Below, one piece after another: positions 1-5,818 of a DNA stretch of 5,818 bases. The stretch's first letter is position 1. Each line of letters opens with the position of its first letter. The notes beneath the pieces are model-generated. The model worked only from the letters and a program-made list of their open reading frames with translations, was not told where the DNA came from and made no database searches. The position numbers and the translations under genes were made by a program. The DNA is from an uncultured Collinsella sp. (GTDB taxonomy: Bacteria; Actinomycetota; Coriobacteriia; Coriobacteriales; Coriobacteriaceae): assembly GCA_900549655.1 (NCBI GenBank), contig UROZ01000124.1, positions 1-5,818 on the forward strand, read 5' to 3'.

Positions 1-57
1 GAGATAACGTTCGCCATCGCTTTGCTCTAGCCAGGTTGTTATGGGTGGGCGTGACGG

Positions 58-1521
58 CTACTCGCCATGCTTCTCCTCGTGGCGAGCGGCAGCCCGCGCA
101 TCGTGGATGCCCTTGATTGCGGCATGGCGGGCGGTACGGGCATCGTGCATGGCGTCGCGGGCCTCGGCGGCCGTTGCCTTGGCAGAGCGCAGCTTGGCTG
201 CCAGGTCGGGATTGGTCTCGGCAACCGCGGCGATCGTGGGGCCGTCGAGCTCTTCTTGCGTGGGCTCGGCCAAAAAGTCGATGGCATACTGAGCGGCTAC
301 CATGGAGCCCTTGGCGAGCACGCTCTCGTCGATCTTATAGAAGCAGGAGTGCTGGGCATAGGTGGCGCCGATCTGGGGATTGCGCGCGCCGACAAAGGCG
401 AGCACACCTGGCACGCGACGCAGGTACTCCGAGAAGTCCTCGCCCGAAAGCGTGCCGCGGTAATGGCCCTCGCCTGCGGGACCCAGGCATTTGATTACAG
501 CCTGACGGCAGCGCTCGCTCGAGGCGACCTCGTTTTCGACCTTGTAGTTGGCGATGGTGTAGTCGGTGAGCTCTGCCTCGGCGCCCAAGGCGGCCGCGGT
601 ATGCTCCACGATGCGGCGCATAAGCTCCGGCATTTCCTCGTGGGTCGAATCGCCGTAGGTGCGCACCGTGCCGGCGAGGTAGGCCGTGCCGGCGATAACA
701 TTGCGCGCGGTGCCGCCGTGCAGCTCGCCGACGGTGATGACAGCCGGCTCATAGGGGCTGATCTCGCGCGAAACGATGGTCTGCAGGGCATTGACGATCT
801 CGGCGGCCACCATGACGGCGTCGTGGCCGCGCTGGGGCATGGCGCCGTGGCACGAGGTGCCGCGGACATCGATGCGGAACCAGTCGGTATTGGCCATGCG
901 CGGTCCGGGCTCGCAGCTCACGGTGCCGGCGTCGACCTCACTCCAGATGTGCGCGGCGTAGGCGCCATCGACGCCGTCGAGCACGCCCGTGCCGATCATG
1001 AGCTTGGCGCCTTGGCCGTTTTCCTCGCTGGGCTGGAAGACGATGCGGACTTCGCCGTGGATGTCGTCGGTCATATGGCGCAGGATTTGCAGCGTGCCGA
1101 GCATCATGGCGATATGGCAGTCGTGGCCGCAGGCGTGCATGCAGCCCTCGTTGACGCTGGCGAACTCCTCGCCGGTCTGCTCGGTGACGGGCAGGGCGTC
1201 GATGTCGGCGCGCAGCAGGATGCGGCGGCGTGGCGTGCCGTCCTCGCGATAGGCGTCGGGCGCGGTGCCGCGAAGGGTCGCCACAAGGCCCGTCTTAAGG
1301 GGACGCTCGTAGGGGATATTCATGGCATCGAGCTGGTTGGCGATGTCGGAGGTCGTGCGCTCCTCGGCGAGGCTCAGCTCCGGGTGCTTATGGAAGTGCC
1401 GGCGCTGCTTGATGATATATGGTTCAAACTCGGTAGCGATATCTTGGATGGCCGCGGTGACGTCGTCAGCCGCGCGAGCCTCGGTCGCCGCCATAATCTG
1501 CTGTGCCTTGGTCATCGTCAT
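58..1521 (-). CDS. M20D family metallo-amidohydrolase (aminoacylase / hippurate hydrolase-like) with C-terminal extension
   Basis: This 487-residue protein is a probable cytoplasmic zinc (or manganese) hydrolase that cleaves N-acyl amino acids or related amides. No signal peptide is visible. The N-terminal motif RRHFHKHPELS lies at about 40-50. The catalytic core has RADIDALPV (about 104-112) and CMHACGHDCH (127-136), supplying metal ligands C131 and H133. QPSEEN at 163-168 holds the acidic pair E166/E167, AAHIW supplies H191, and YAQHSCF supplies H391. The inserted dimerisation domain spans about 208-310 and contains TSCHGAMP with the conserved H225. The family norm is about 390-400 residues; here the core ends near 417 and a tail of about 70 residues follows. 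The ATG at 1521 was chosen because AAGGAGC lies 9 bases upstream; the frame stays open further upstream but without family sequence. ATG at 1515 is a weaker alternative. It is divergent from the next gene. The family is certain from the motifs; the substrate is unknown. Confidence 0.93.
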   Translation of the reverse strand: MTMTKAQQIMAATEARAADDVTAAIQDIATEFEPYIIKQRRHFHKHPELSLAEERTTSDIANQLDAMNIPYERPLKTGLVATLRGTAPDAYREDGTPRRRILLRADIDALPVTEQTGEEFASVNEGCMHACGHDCHIAMMLGTLQILRHMTDDIHGEVRIVFQPSEENGQGAKLMIGTGVLDGVDGAYAAHIWSEVDAGTVSCEPGPRMANTDWFRIDVRGTSCHGAMPQRGHDAVMVAAEIVNALQTIVSREISPYEPAVITVGELHGGTARNVIAGTAYLAGTVRTYGDSTHEEMPELMRRIVEHTAAALGAEAELTDYTIANYKVENEVASSERCRQAVIKCLGPAGEGHYRGTLSGEDFSEYLRRVPGVLAFVGARNPQIGATYAQHSCFYKIDESVLAKGSMVAAQYAIDFLAEPTQEELDGPTIAAVAETNPDLAAKLRSAKATAAEARDAMHDARTARHAAIKGIHDARAAARHEEKHGE

Positions 1522-1530
1522 GGTCGATTT

Positions 1531-1537
1531 GCTCCTT
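1531..1537 (-). promoter_or_regulatory. Ribosome binding site of the M20 hydrolase
   Basis: Read on the minus strand this is AAGGAGC, 9 bases from the ATG at 1521. It decides the start, because the reading frame continues open to 1914 on the same strand without any family sequence. Confidence 0.8.
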
Positions 1538-1572
1538 GCTGGGTTGATCGCAAAATCGTACAGGCTCTCTCC

Positions 1573-1602
1573 AGTATGCCACCTGCCGCTAGGGCTGGTA
1601 AA
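1573..1602 (-). promoter_or_regulatory. Candidate sigma-70 type promoter for the M20 hydrolase
   Basis: On the minus strand, TTTACC (1602-1597) is followed 18 bases later by CATACT (1578-1573). Each matches four of six consensus bases. Transcription would start near 1566 and give a leader of about 45 nt that includes the AAGGAGC ribosome binding site. The call rests on weak matches only; TACGAT nearer the gene is another possible -10. Confidence 0.3.
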
Positions 1603-1622
1603 GTTGCCGTTTGCCGCTTGGG
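1584..1622. repeat. Direct repeat TGCCGCTnGGG in the divergent intergenic region
   Basis: TGCCGCTAGGG at 1584-1594 and TGCCGCTTGGG at 1612-1622 are the same 11-mer with one difference, starting 28 bases apart. Between them is a further tandem GTTGCCG/TTTGCCG at 1603-1616. The repeat overlaps the candidate -35 box of the minus-strand gene, so a regulator binding site is possible. In GC-rich DNA a chance repeat of this size cannot be excluded. Confidence 0.35.
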
Positions 1623-1683
1623 GTTTTGTTGCAAGGGCGGGGGAGTACACTCGGGGGTGTTGAATTTCCTGCCAGAGATGGGG

Positions 1684-3327
1684 ATGCCCATGCAACATAT
1701 CGATCGGATTATCCGCTCCAAGAACGTCTTTACCGCGCAAGACGGCATCGATACCGCCCGCGAGCTGGCGATTGCCATCGCAGGCGACCATATCGTCGCA
1801 GTCGGTGCGCCCGATGACGTGATTGCCGCCGCGCCTGCCGCCACGTCGGTTATCGACTACGGCGAGCAGTTTGTCTGCCCCGGCTTTCATGACGCTCATC
1901 TGCACTTCTTCCATACCTCGGTCGGTTCCTCGCCGTACATGCTCATGGATATGGGCACGTCCGAGGCTGCGCTAGTGCAGCACGCGCTCGAGTTTTCCCG
2001 GGACCTGCCCGATGACGCTTGGGTTGTGACGCAGGGCTGGCGCGACTACCGTTGGGATCCGCCCGAGCATCCTACCAAGGCGTCGCTCGATGCGGCATTC
2101 CCCGATCGTCCCTGCGTTATGTATTCGGGCGACGGGCACACGCTTTGGCTCAACAGCCGCGCACTCGAGGCGCTCGGCGTCACACGCGACAGCGAGCCGC
2201 CAGCGGGCGGCAGTTACGACAAGGACGCAAACGGCGAGCTCACGGGCATTGCTCACGAGGCGGCTGCTATGCAGCTGCTACCGCGCTGCCTTGAGTGGCT
2301 GGGGGAGGATCGCATCGCAAGCGCTTACGCCGATCAAATGAGGCGTATGGCCGAGCAGGGCATCACCTCGATCTGCGATATGTCGCTCATGCCCATGCCG
2401 GGCTGCGATTTTATCCGCGACGACGTCTACGACAAACTGCAGGCAGCCGGCAAGCTGGGCATCCGAGCTCATCTGTTCCCCACGCTGCTGGATGACCAGT
2501 CGCGCTTGGAAGAACTCCAGACCCGCTACGCAAACAGCGCGCTGCTCTCGGCGCCAGGCTTTAAACAGTTTTTCGACGGTGTGTCGAGCGAACACACGGC
2601 ATATCTCACCGAGCCCTATACCAACCCGCGCTTCCCGGGCGATCAAGGTCGCCTGACGGTTCCTGCCGAGCGCATGCGCAAGCTGGTTCTGGCGGCCGCG
2701 GAGCGCGGCCACACCGTGCGCATCCACGTCATCGGCGACGGTGCGATTCATGCCGCGCTCGATATCTTTGAGGAGGCCTCCGACCTGTACGGGCTGCCCC
2801 AGCACGGCCATAACACGCTCGAGCATCTGGAGAACCTCCTGCCCGAGGACATCGACCGCCTGCGCAAGCTCAACGTGGTCGCCTCGAGCCAGCCCTGCCA
2901 TATCACGCTCGACCCGGGTGGTCCGGAGCGCGACCTGGGCCTGGAGCGCAGCCGCATCATGTGGCCGTTTGCGACCTATAAGCAGCGCGGCATCCGCCAA
3001 GCTTTCGGTACCGATAGTCCCATCACAGCCGTTACCAGCATGAACGTGCTCTACACGGCTATCACGCGCCAGGACCCCAAAAGCCACTGGCCCGAGGGCG
3101 GCTGGTTGCCGAGCGAGCGTATCGACGCGGCAACGGCCCTGCGCAACTACACCCTGGGCAGCGCCTATGCAGCGGGCGACGAGCAAAACCTCGGCAGCTT
3201 GGAGCCCGGCAAGTATGCCGACCTGGTAGTCCTGGACCAAAACCCGCTCACCGTTGACCCCCAAGACCTCCAGGTCACAAAAGTTCAGGCCACCTACCTG
3301 GCAGGTAACTTGATCTACGAGCACTAA
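1684..3327 (+). CDS. Amidohydrolase family 3 (YtcJ-like) metal-dependent hydrolase
   Basis: This 547-residue protein is a probable cytoplasmic metal-dependent hydrolase of the amidohydrolase superfamily. The family acts on amide, formamide or imine bonds; this member's substrate cannot be told. A small N-terminal beta-sandwich part (about 5-65) leads into PGFHDAHLH, whose H72 and H74 are the first metal ligands. The TIM-barrel continues with FKQFFDGVSS (K294, the bridging lysine position), RIHVIGDGAI (H348), LEHLE (H381) and FGTDSP (D444, the catalytic aspartate). The C-terminal LGSLEPGKYADLVVLDQNP (about 503-521) is the closing family motif. All expected ligands are present and the length is normal for the family. 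The start is uncertain: ATGs lie at 1678, 1684 and 1690, and I chose 1684 because GAG at 1675-1677 sits 6 bases upstream, but no strong Shine-Dalgarno exists. It is divergent from the M20 hydrolase with a 162-bp gap. Confidence 0.92.
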   Translation: MPMQHIDRIIRSKNVFTAQDGIDTARELAIAIAGDHIVAVGAPDDVIAAAPAATSVIDYGEQFVCPGFHDAHLHFFHTSVGSSPYMLMDMGTSEAALVQHALEFSRDLPDDAWVVTQGWRDYRWDPPEHPTKASLDAAFPDRPCVMYSGDGHTLWLNSRALEALGVTRDSEPPAGGSYDKDANGELTGIAHEAAAMQLLPRCLEWLGEDRIASAYADQMRRMAEQGITSICDMSLMPMPGCDFIRDDVYDKLQAAGKLGIRAHLFPTLLDDQSRLEELQTRYANSALLSAPGFKQFFDGVSSEHTAYLTEPYTNPRFPGDQGRLTVPAERMRKLVLAAAERGHTVRIHVIGDGAIHAALDIFEEASDLYGLPQHGHNTLEHLENLLPEDIDRLRKLNVVASSQPCHITLDPGGPERDLGLERSRIMWPFATYKQRGIRQAFGTDSPITAVTSMNVLYTAITRQDPKSHWPEGGWLPSERIDAATALRNYTLGSAYAAGDEQNLGSLEPGKYADLVVLDQNPLTVDPQDLQVTKVQATYLAGNLIYEH

Positions 3328-3351
3328 CCCCATCCGCATCGCCATTTTGCT

Positions 3352-3567
3352 GCACTGACTTTTCTGAATGCCGGGCCCGAATAAGTTACCCCAGCTCCCG
3401 GGGCGGACCGGAGGGCATGAAGTTTGTCGCGAGTTCCGCACGCAAAGGAAAGCACTTAATGTGCTTTCCGTCTTGCGCAGGACTGTAGAGCAGTAAACTT
3501 CATGCCCTCCGGTCCGCCCCGGGAGCCACTGCTAAGTTATCCCCCGGCATTCAGAAAATCTAAGTGC
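3352..3567. repeat. Large nested inverted repeat (216-bp imperfect palindrome), possible MITE or structured RNA
   Basis: Several complementary segments share one centre near 3459, so the stretch can fold as a single long hairpin. The outer arm of 16 bp (3360-3375 with 3543-3558) is perfect, and GCACT/AGTGC closes the ends (3352-3356 with 3563-3567). ATAAGTTA at 3381-3388 pairs with TAAGTTAT at 3533-3540 except for one central mismatch. The main arm of 32 bp (3394-3425 with 3495-3526) is perfect. The tip holds CGCAA/TTGCG (3441-3445, 3473-3477) and GGAAAGCAC, a TTAAT loop and GTGCTTTCC (3447-3469). No convincing ORF or transposase lies inside, and I see no target-site duplication. The size and terminal inverted repeats suit a non-autonomous mobile element; a noncoding RNA or an insulating double-strand structure are alternatives. 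Confidence 0.85.
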
Positions 3568-3586
3568 CAAAAAATAAGATTTTTTG
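3568..3586 (+). terminator. A/T hairpin after the palindrome, weak terminator candidate
   Basis: CAAAAAAT (3568-3575), a three-base AAG loop and ATTTTTTG (3579-3586) form a perfect 8-bp stem that ends in a T run on the plus strand. The stem is almost all A-T, which is unlike a normal intrinsic terminator. Together with the GC-rich hairpin just before it, the T run could still stop transcription arriving from the amidohydrolase gene. Confidence 0.25.
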
Positions 3587-3658
3587 ACTCCGTGTTGTAT
3601 AACCCGCCATTCGTGGGTACCATTCAACGCGTACGCAAACAAAAAGGGTTAATTCGCG

Positions 3659-3667
3659 TGGTATAAC
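3659..3667 (+). promoter_or_regulatory. Candidate extended -10 promoter of the groES-groEL operon
   Basis: TGGTATAAC is a TG-n extended -10 element with five of six matches in the hexamer (3662-3667). Transcription would start near 3674, giving a leader of about 22 nt that holds just the ribosome binding site. No good -35 box lies 16-18 bases upstream. A second TATAAC at 3598-3603 is an alternative start site. No CIRCE (TTAGCACTC-n9-GAGTGCTAA) or HAIR (CTTGAGT-n7-ACTCAAG) operator is visible in 3568-3695. Confidence 0.4.
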
Positions 3668-3682
3668 CGCGCGGCCCAAAAA

Positions 3683-3687
3683 GGAGG
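3683..3687 (+). promoter_or_regulatory. Strong ribosome binding site of groES
   Basis: GGAGG within AAGGAGGAG lies 8 bases before the ATG at 3696. This near-perfect Shine-Dalgarno fits a highly expressed chaperonin and fixes the start. Confidence 0.9.
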
Positions 3688-3695
3688 AGACAAGC

Positions 3696-3989
3696 ATGTC
3701 GTCTTTGAAGCCGCTTGCAGATCGTGTTCTGGTCAAGCCCGACGAGGCCGAGCAGAAGACCGCTTCTGGTCTGTACATCGCCAGCAACGCTCAGGAGAAG
3801 CCGCAGCGCGGCACCATCGTTGCCGTTGGCGCCGGCAAGGTCAACGACAAGGGTGAGCGCATCCCCATGGACGTCAAGGTCGGCGACGTTGTCATCTACG
3901 GTAAGTTCGGTGGCAACGAGGTCAAGGTCGACGGCGAGAAGTATCTGCTGATGCGCGCCGACGACATCTACGCCGTCGTCGAGGCCTAG
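3696..3989 (+). CDS. groES: GroES, 10-kDa co-chaperonin
   Basis: GroES forms the heptameric lid that caps GroEL in the cytoplasm and closes the folding chamber after ATP binding. The 97-residue product has the normal length. It opens with LKPLADRVLVKP (4-15). The mobile loop that docks onto GroEL spans about 17-35, with the hydrophobic contact LYI at 26-28, followed by EKPQRGTIVAVG. The roof hairpin is near 45-60, and VKVGDVVIYGKFGG (60-73) and the closing YLLMRADDIYAVVE (83-96) are typical. The loop reads ASNAQEKP where many actinobacterial homologues as I recall them have PDNAKEKP, a minor difference. It is the first gene of a two-gene operon, 96 bases before groEL, in the usual order. Confidence 0.98.
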   Translation: MSSLKPLADRVLVKPDEAEQKTASGLYIASNAQEKPQRGTIVAVGAGKVNDKGERIPMDVKVGDVVIYGKFGGNEVKVDGEKYLLMRADDIYAVVEA

Positions 3990-4025
3990 TCTCGTCAGAA
4001 TCTCTGATTCGTCTTTGAACGCGAT

Positions 4026-4053
4026 CGTCGCATAGGACTCGGAAGCGGCGACG
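4026..4053 (+). other. Small hairpin in the groES-groEL spacer
   Basis: CGTCGC (4026-4031) pairs with GCGACG (4048-4053) around a 16-base loop, and a second short stem GAATC/GATTC lies just upstream near 3998-4010. There is no T run, so termination is unlikely. Such stems could affect mRNA processing or the ratio of the two chaperonins, but this is inference and the stems are short. Confidence 0.3.
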
Positions 4054-4070
4054 CGAGTCACATTTCTTTT

Positions 4071-4075
4071 GGAGG
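4071..4075 (+). promoter_or_regulatory. Ribosome binding site of groEL
   Basis: GGAGG within TTTTGGAGGATT lies 10 bases before the ATG at 4086. A separate strong site shows that groEL is translated independently of groES, despite the 96-base spacer. Confidence 0.88.
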
Positions 4076-4085
4076 ATTACCTACC

Positions 4086-5723
4086 ATGGCAAAGAACATT
4101 ACGTTCAACACCGATGCCCGCGCTAAGCTTGCCAAGGGCGTCAACACTCTGGCCGACGCCGTTACCGTCACCATGGGCCCCAAGGGCCGCTACGTTGCGC
4201 TGCAGCGCACGTTCGGTGCTCCGACCATCACCAACGACGGCGTTTCTGTCGCCAAGGAGATTGAGCTCGAGGACAACATCGAGAACATGGGCGCCCAGCT
4301 GGTGAAGGAGGTTGCCACCAAGACCAACGACACCGTGGGTGACGGCACCACCACCGCAACCCTGCTCGCTCAGGCCATCGTCAACGACGGTCTGCGCAAC
4401 GTCGCCGCTGGCGCCAACCCGCTGGCCATCCGTCGCGGCATCGACAAGGCCGTCAACGCCGCCGTCGCCGAGATGAAGAAGCAGGCCAAGCCGGTCGAGA
4501 CCAAGGAGCAGATCGCTTCCGTCGGTACCATCTCCGCCGGTGACCCCGAGGTCGGCGAGAAGATCGCCGAGGCCATGGAGGTCGTGGGCAAGGACGGCGT
4601 CATCACCGTCGAGGATTCCCAGACGTTCGACATCACCATCGACACCGTCGAGGGCATGCAGTTCGACAAGGGCTATGTCTCCGCTTACTTCGTCACGGAT
4701 AACGACCGCATGGAGGCCGTGATGAAGGATCCGTACATCCTCATCACCGACCAGAAGATCTCCAGCGTTCAGGACATCATGCCCGTTCTCGAGGCTGTCC
4801 AGCGCGCTGGCCGCGGCCTGCTCATCATCGCTGAGGACATCGACGGCGAGGCTCTGCCTACCCTGGTCCTCAACAAGATCCGTGGCGCTCTCAACGTCTG
4901 CGCCGTCAAGGCTCCGGGCTACGGCGATCGCCGTAAGCGCATCCTCGAGGACATCGCCGTCCTCACCGGTGGCCAGGCTGCCCTGGACGAGCTGGGCGTG
5001 AAGGTCGCCGACATCACCGCCGATATGCTCGGTACCGCTAAGTCCGTCACCATCTCCAAGGACAACACCGTCGTCGTCGGCGGCGCTGGCTCCAAGGAGG
5101 CCATCGACGCTCGTATCGCTCAGATCAAGGGCGAGATGGAGAACACCACCTCTGACTTCGACCGCGAGAAGCTCCAGGAGCGCCTGGCCAAGCTCTCCGG
5201 CGGCGTTGCCGTCATCAAGGTCGGCGCTGCTACCGAGTCCGAGCTCAAGGAGATCAAGCACCGCGTCGAGGATGCCCTGCAGGCTACCCGCGCTGCTGTC
5301 GAGGAGGGCATCGTCGCCGGCGGTGGCGTCGCCTTCATGGACGCTGCTCCTGCGCTCGACGCTGTCGAGATCGACGACCCCGAGGAGAAGATCGGCGTCG
5401 ACATCGTCAAGAAGGCTCTGACCGCTCCGGTCGCTACCATCGCCAAGAACGCTGGCTTTGAGGGCGCTGTCGTGGTCGACAAGGTTGCCGAGCTGCCCGC
5501 CGGCCAGGGTCTCAACTCTGCCAACGGCGAGTGGGGCGACATGATCGAGATGGGCGTCCTCGACCCCGTCAAGGTCAGCCGCGTCACCCTGCAGAACGCT
5601 GCTTCTGTCGCCAGCCTGATTCTCATCACCGAGGCTACCGTCTCCGATGTGCCCAAGAACACTCAGCTTGAGGACGCTATCGCTGCTGCCACCGCTGGTC
5701 AGCAGGGCGGCGGTATGTACTAA
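4086..5723 (+). CDS. groEL: GroEL, 60-kDa chaperonin
   Basis: GroEL is the cytoplasmic double-ring ATPase that encloses unfolded proteins and folds them with GroES. The 545-residue product is full length. It begins MAKNITF and has VTMGPKGR (27-34), TNDGV (49-53) and VGDGTTT (84-90), which carries the ATPase aspartate D86. The apical domain (about 190-375) contains GRGLLIIAEDIDGEAL and APGYGDRRK. The second equatorial part has RVEDALQATRAA with catalytic D396. The chaperonin signature AAVEEGIVAGGG is at 403-414, and GLNSANGEWGDM and GVLDPVKV (D493) follow. The C-terminal tail is short, ending GQQGGGMY rather than a long GGM repeat. Codons are strongly biased to C or G in third position, as expected for an abundant protein. 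No truncation or frameshift is seen. Only one groEL lies in the window; whether the genome has a second copy is unknown. Confidence 0.99.
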   Translation: MAKNITFNTDARAKLAKGVNTLADAVTVTMGPKGRYVALQRTFGAPTITNDGVSVAKEIELEDNIENMGAQLVKEVATKTNDTVGDGTTTATLLAQAIVNDGLRNVAAGANPLAIRRGIDKAVNAAVAEMKKQAKPVETKEQIASVGTISAGDPEVGEKIAEAMEVVGKDGVITVEDSQTFDITIDTVEGMQFDKGYVSAYFVTDNDRMEAVMKDPYILITDQKISSVQDIMPVLEAVQRAGRGLLIIAEDIDGEALPTLVLNKIRGALNVCAVKAPGYGDRRKRILEDIAVLTGGQAALDELGVKVADITADMLGTAKSVTISKDNTVVVGGAGSKEAIDARIAQIKGEMENTTSDFDREKLQERLAKLSGGVAVIKVGAATESELKEIKHRVEDALQATRAAVEEGIVAGGGVAFMDAAPALDAVEIDDPEEKIGVDIVKKALTAPVATIAKNAGFEGAVVVDKVAELPAGQGLNSANGEWGDMIEMGVLDPVKVSRVTLQNAASVASLILITEATVSDVPKNTQLEDAIAAATAGQQGGGMY

Positions 5724-5801
5724 GGCCGACAAGGTCTAGAACTCCCACCGGGAATCCGGGGGCGGGACGGGGACTTCTCTCCGGAACGTCCTCGGACATG
5801 C

Positions 5802-5818
5802 AAAGAGGCTCCGCATCG
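5802..5818 (+). terminator. Possible left half of a terminator hairpin cut by the window edge
   Basis: AAAGAGGCTCC followed by GCATCG has the form of a terminator left arm plus loop, where GGAGCCTCTTT would be the right arm. The window ends before the right arm, so this is a prediction only. No other intrinsic terminator with a T run is seen between the groEL stop and here; the short CCGG-gaat-CCGG stem at 5748-5759 lacks a T run. Confidence 0.25.

Noticed and set aside
1..57. Possible gene ends beyond the M20 stop: a minus-strand ATG at 17 (MANVI) or a plus-strand frame ending at TAG 28-30
   Set aside because: Each has at most ten codons in the window, there is no clear ribosome binding site for the ATG, and nothing can be recognised.
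1624..1651. Possible plus-strand promoter for the amidohydrolase (TACACT as -10 at 1646-1651)
   Set aside because: The -10 matches four of six bases, but the hexamer 16 bases upstream (TTTTGT) matches poorly, so I could not support it.
67..1683. A very long plus-strand open frame running antisense to the M20 hydrolase and continuous with the amidohydrolase gene
   Set aside because: Its translation opposite the M20 gene is low-complexity Gly/Ala/Asp-rich sequence with no family motif. The opposite strand carries clear M20 catalytic motifs, and the open frame is a by-product of GC-rich codon use.
2278..3441. A 387-codon minus-strand open frame opposite the amidohydrolase
   Set aside because: The plus strand has intact metal-ligand motifs across the same region; the minus-strand product shows none and has no ribosome binding site of note.
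3584..3603. TTGACT followed by TATAAC as a promoter
   Set aside because: The boxes are good individually, but the spacer is only 8 bases, far too short for a sigma-70 promoter.
4015..4038. Internal promoter between groES and groEL (TTGAAC with TAGGAC)
   Set aside because: The spacer is 12 bases and the -10 is weak; the strong groEL ribosome binding site fits simple co-transcription.
4077..5732. A 551-codon minus-strand open frame covering all of groEL
   Set aside because: It is an antisense shadow of groEL caused by strong codon bias. The translation is Leu/Asp/Gly-rich and repetitive with no recognisable domain.

Overview
The window looks like chromosomal DNA from a high-GC Gram-positive bacterium. 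The GroES and GroEL sequences, the strong GGAGG ribosome binding sites and the C/G-ending codons fit an actinobacterium. My best guess is a gut member of the Coriobacteriia, such as Collinsella. That placement is from memory of these protein families and was not checked by a search.

Layout. (1) Positions 58-1521, minus strand: an M20D-type metallo-amidohydrolase with an unusual Ala/His/Arg-rich C-terminal tail. (2) Positions 1522-1683: a divergent intergenic region with a candidate promoter for the M20 gene and a direct repeat. (3) Positions 1684-3327, plus strand: a second, unrelated metal-dependent amidohydrolase of the YtcJ-like amidohydrolase_3 family. (4) Positions 3328-3695: a 368-bp gene-free stretch. 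It is dominated by one large imperfect palindrome of about 216 bp (3352-3567) whose nested arms share a centre near 3459. A short A/T hairpin and the groES promoter region follow. (5) Positions 3696-3989 and 4086-5723: groES and groEL, a complete chaperonin operon. (6) Positions 5724-5818: untranslated sequence that may end inside a terminator hairpin.

How the parts relate. The two hydrolases are divergently transcribed and both attack amide-type bonds, so they may share a peptide or amide scavenging role, but no substrate can be read from sequence. GroES and GroEL form the usual folding machine and are unrelated to the hydrolases. The palindrome separates the two blocks. It could be a MITE-like insertion, a structured RNA or an insulator/terminator, and it is the least explained part of the window. 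The known features are ordinary apart from this palindrome, the tail on the M20 enzyme and the lack of a visible CIRCE or HAIR heat-shock operator before groES.
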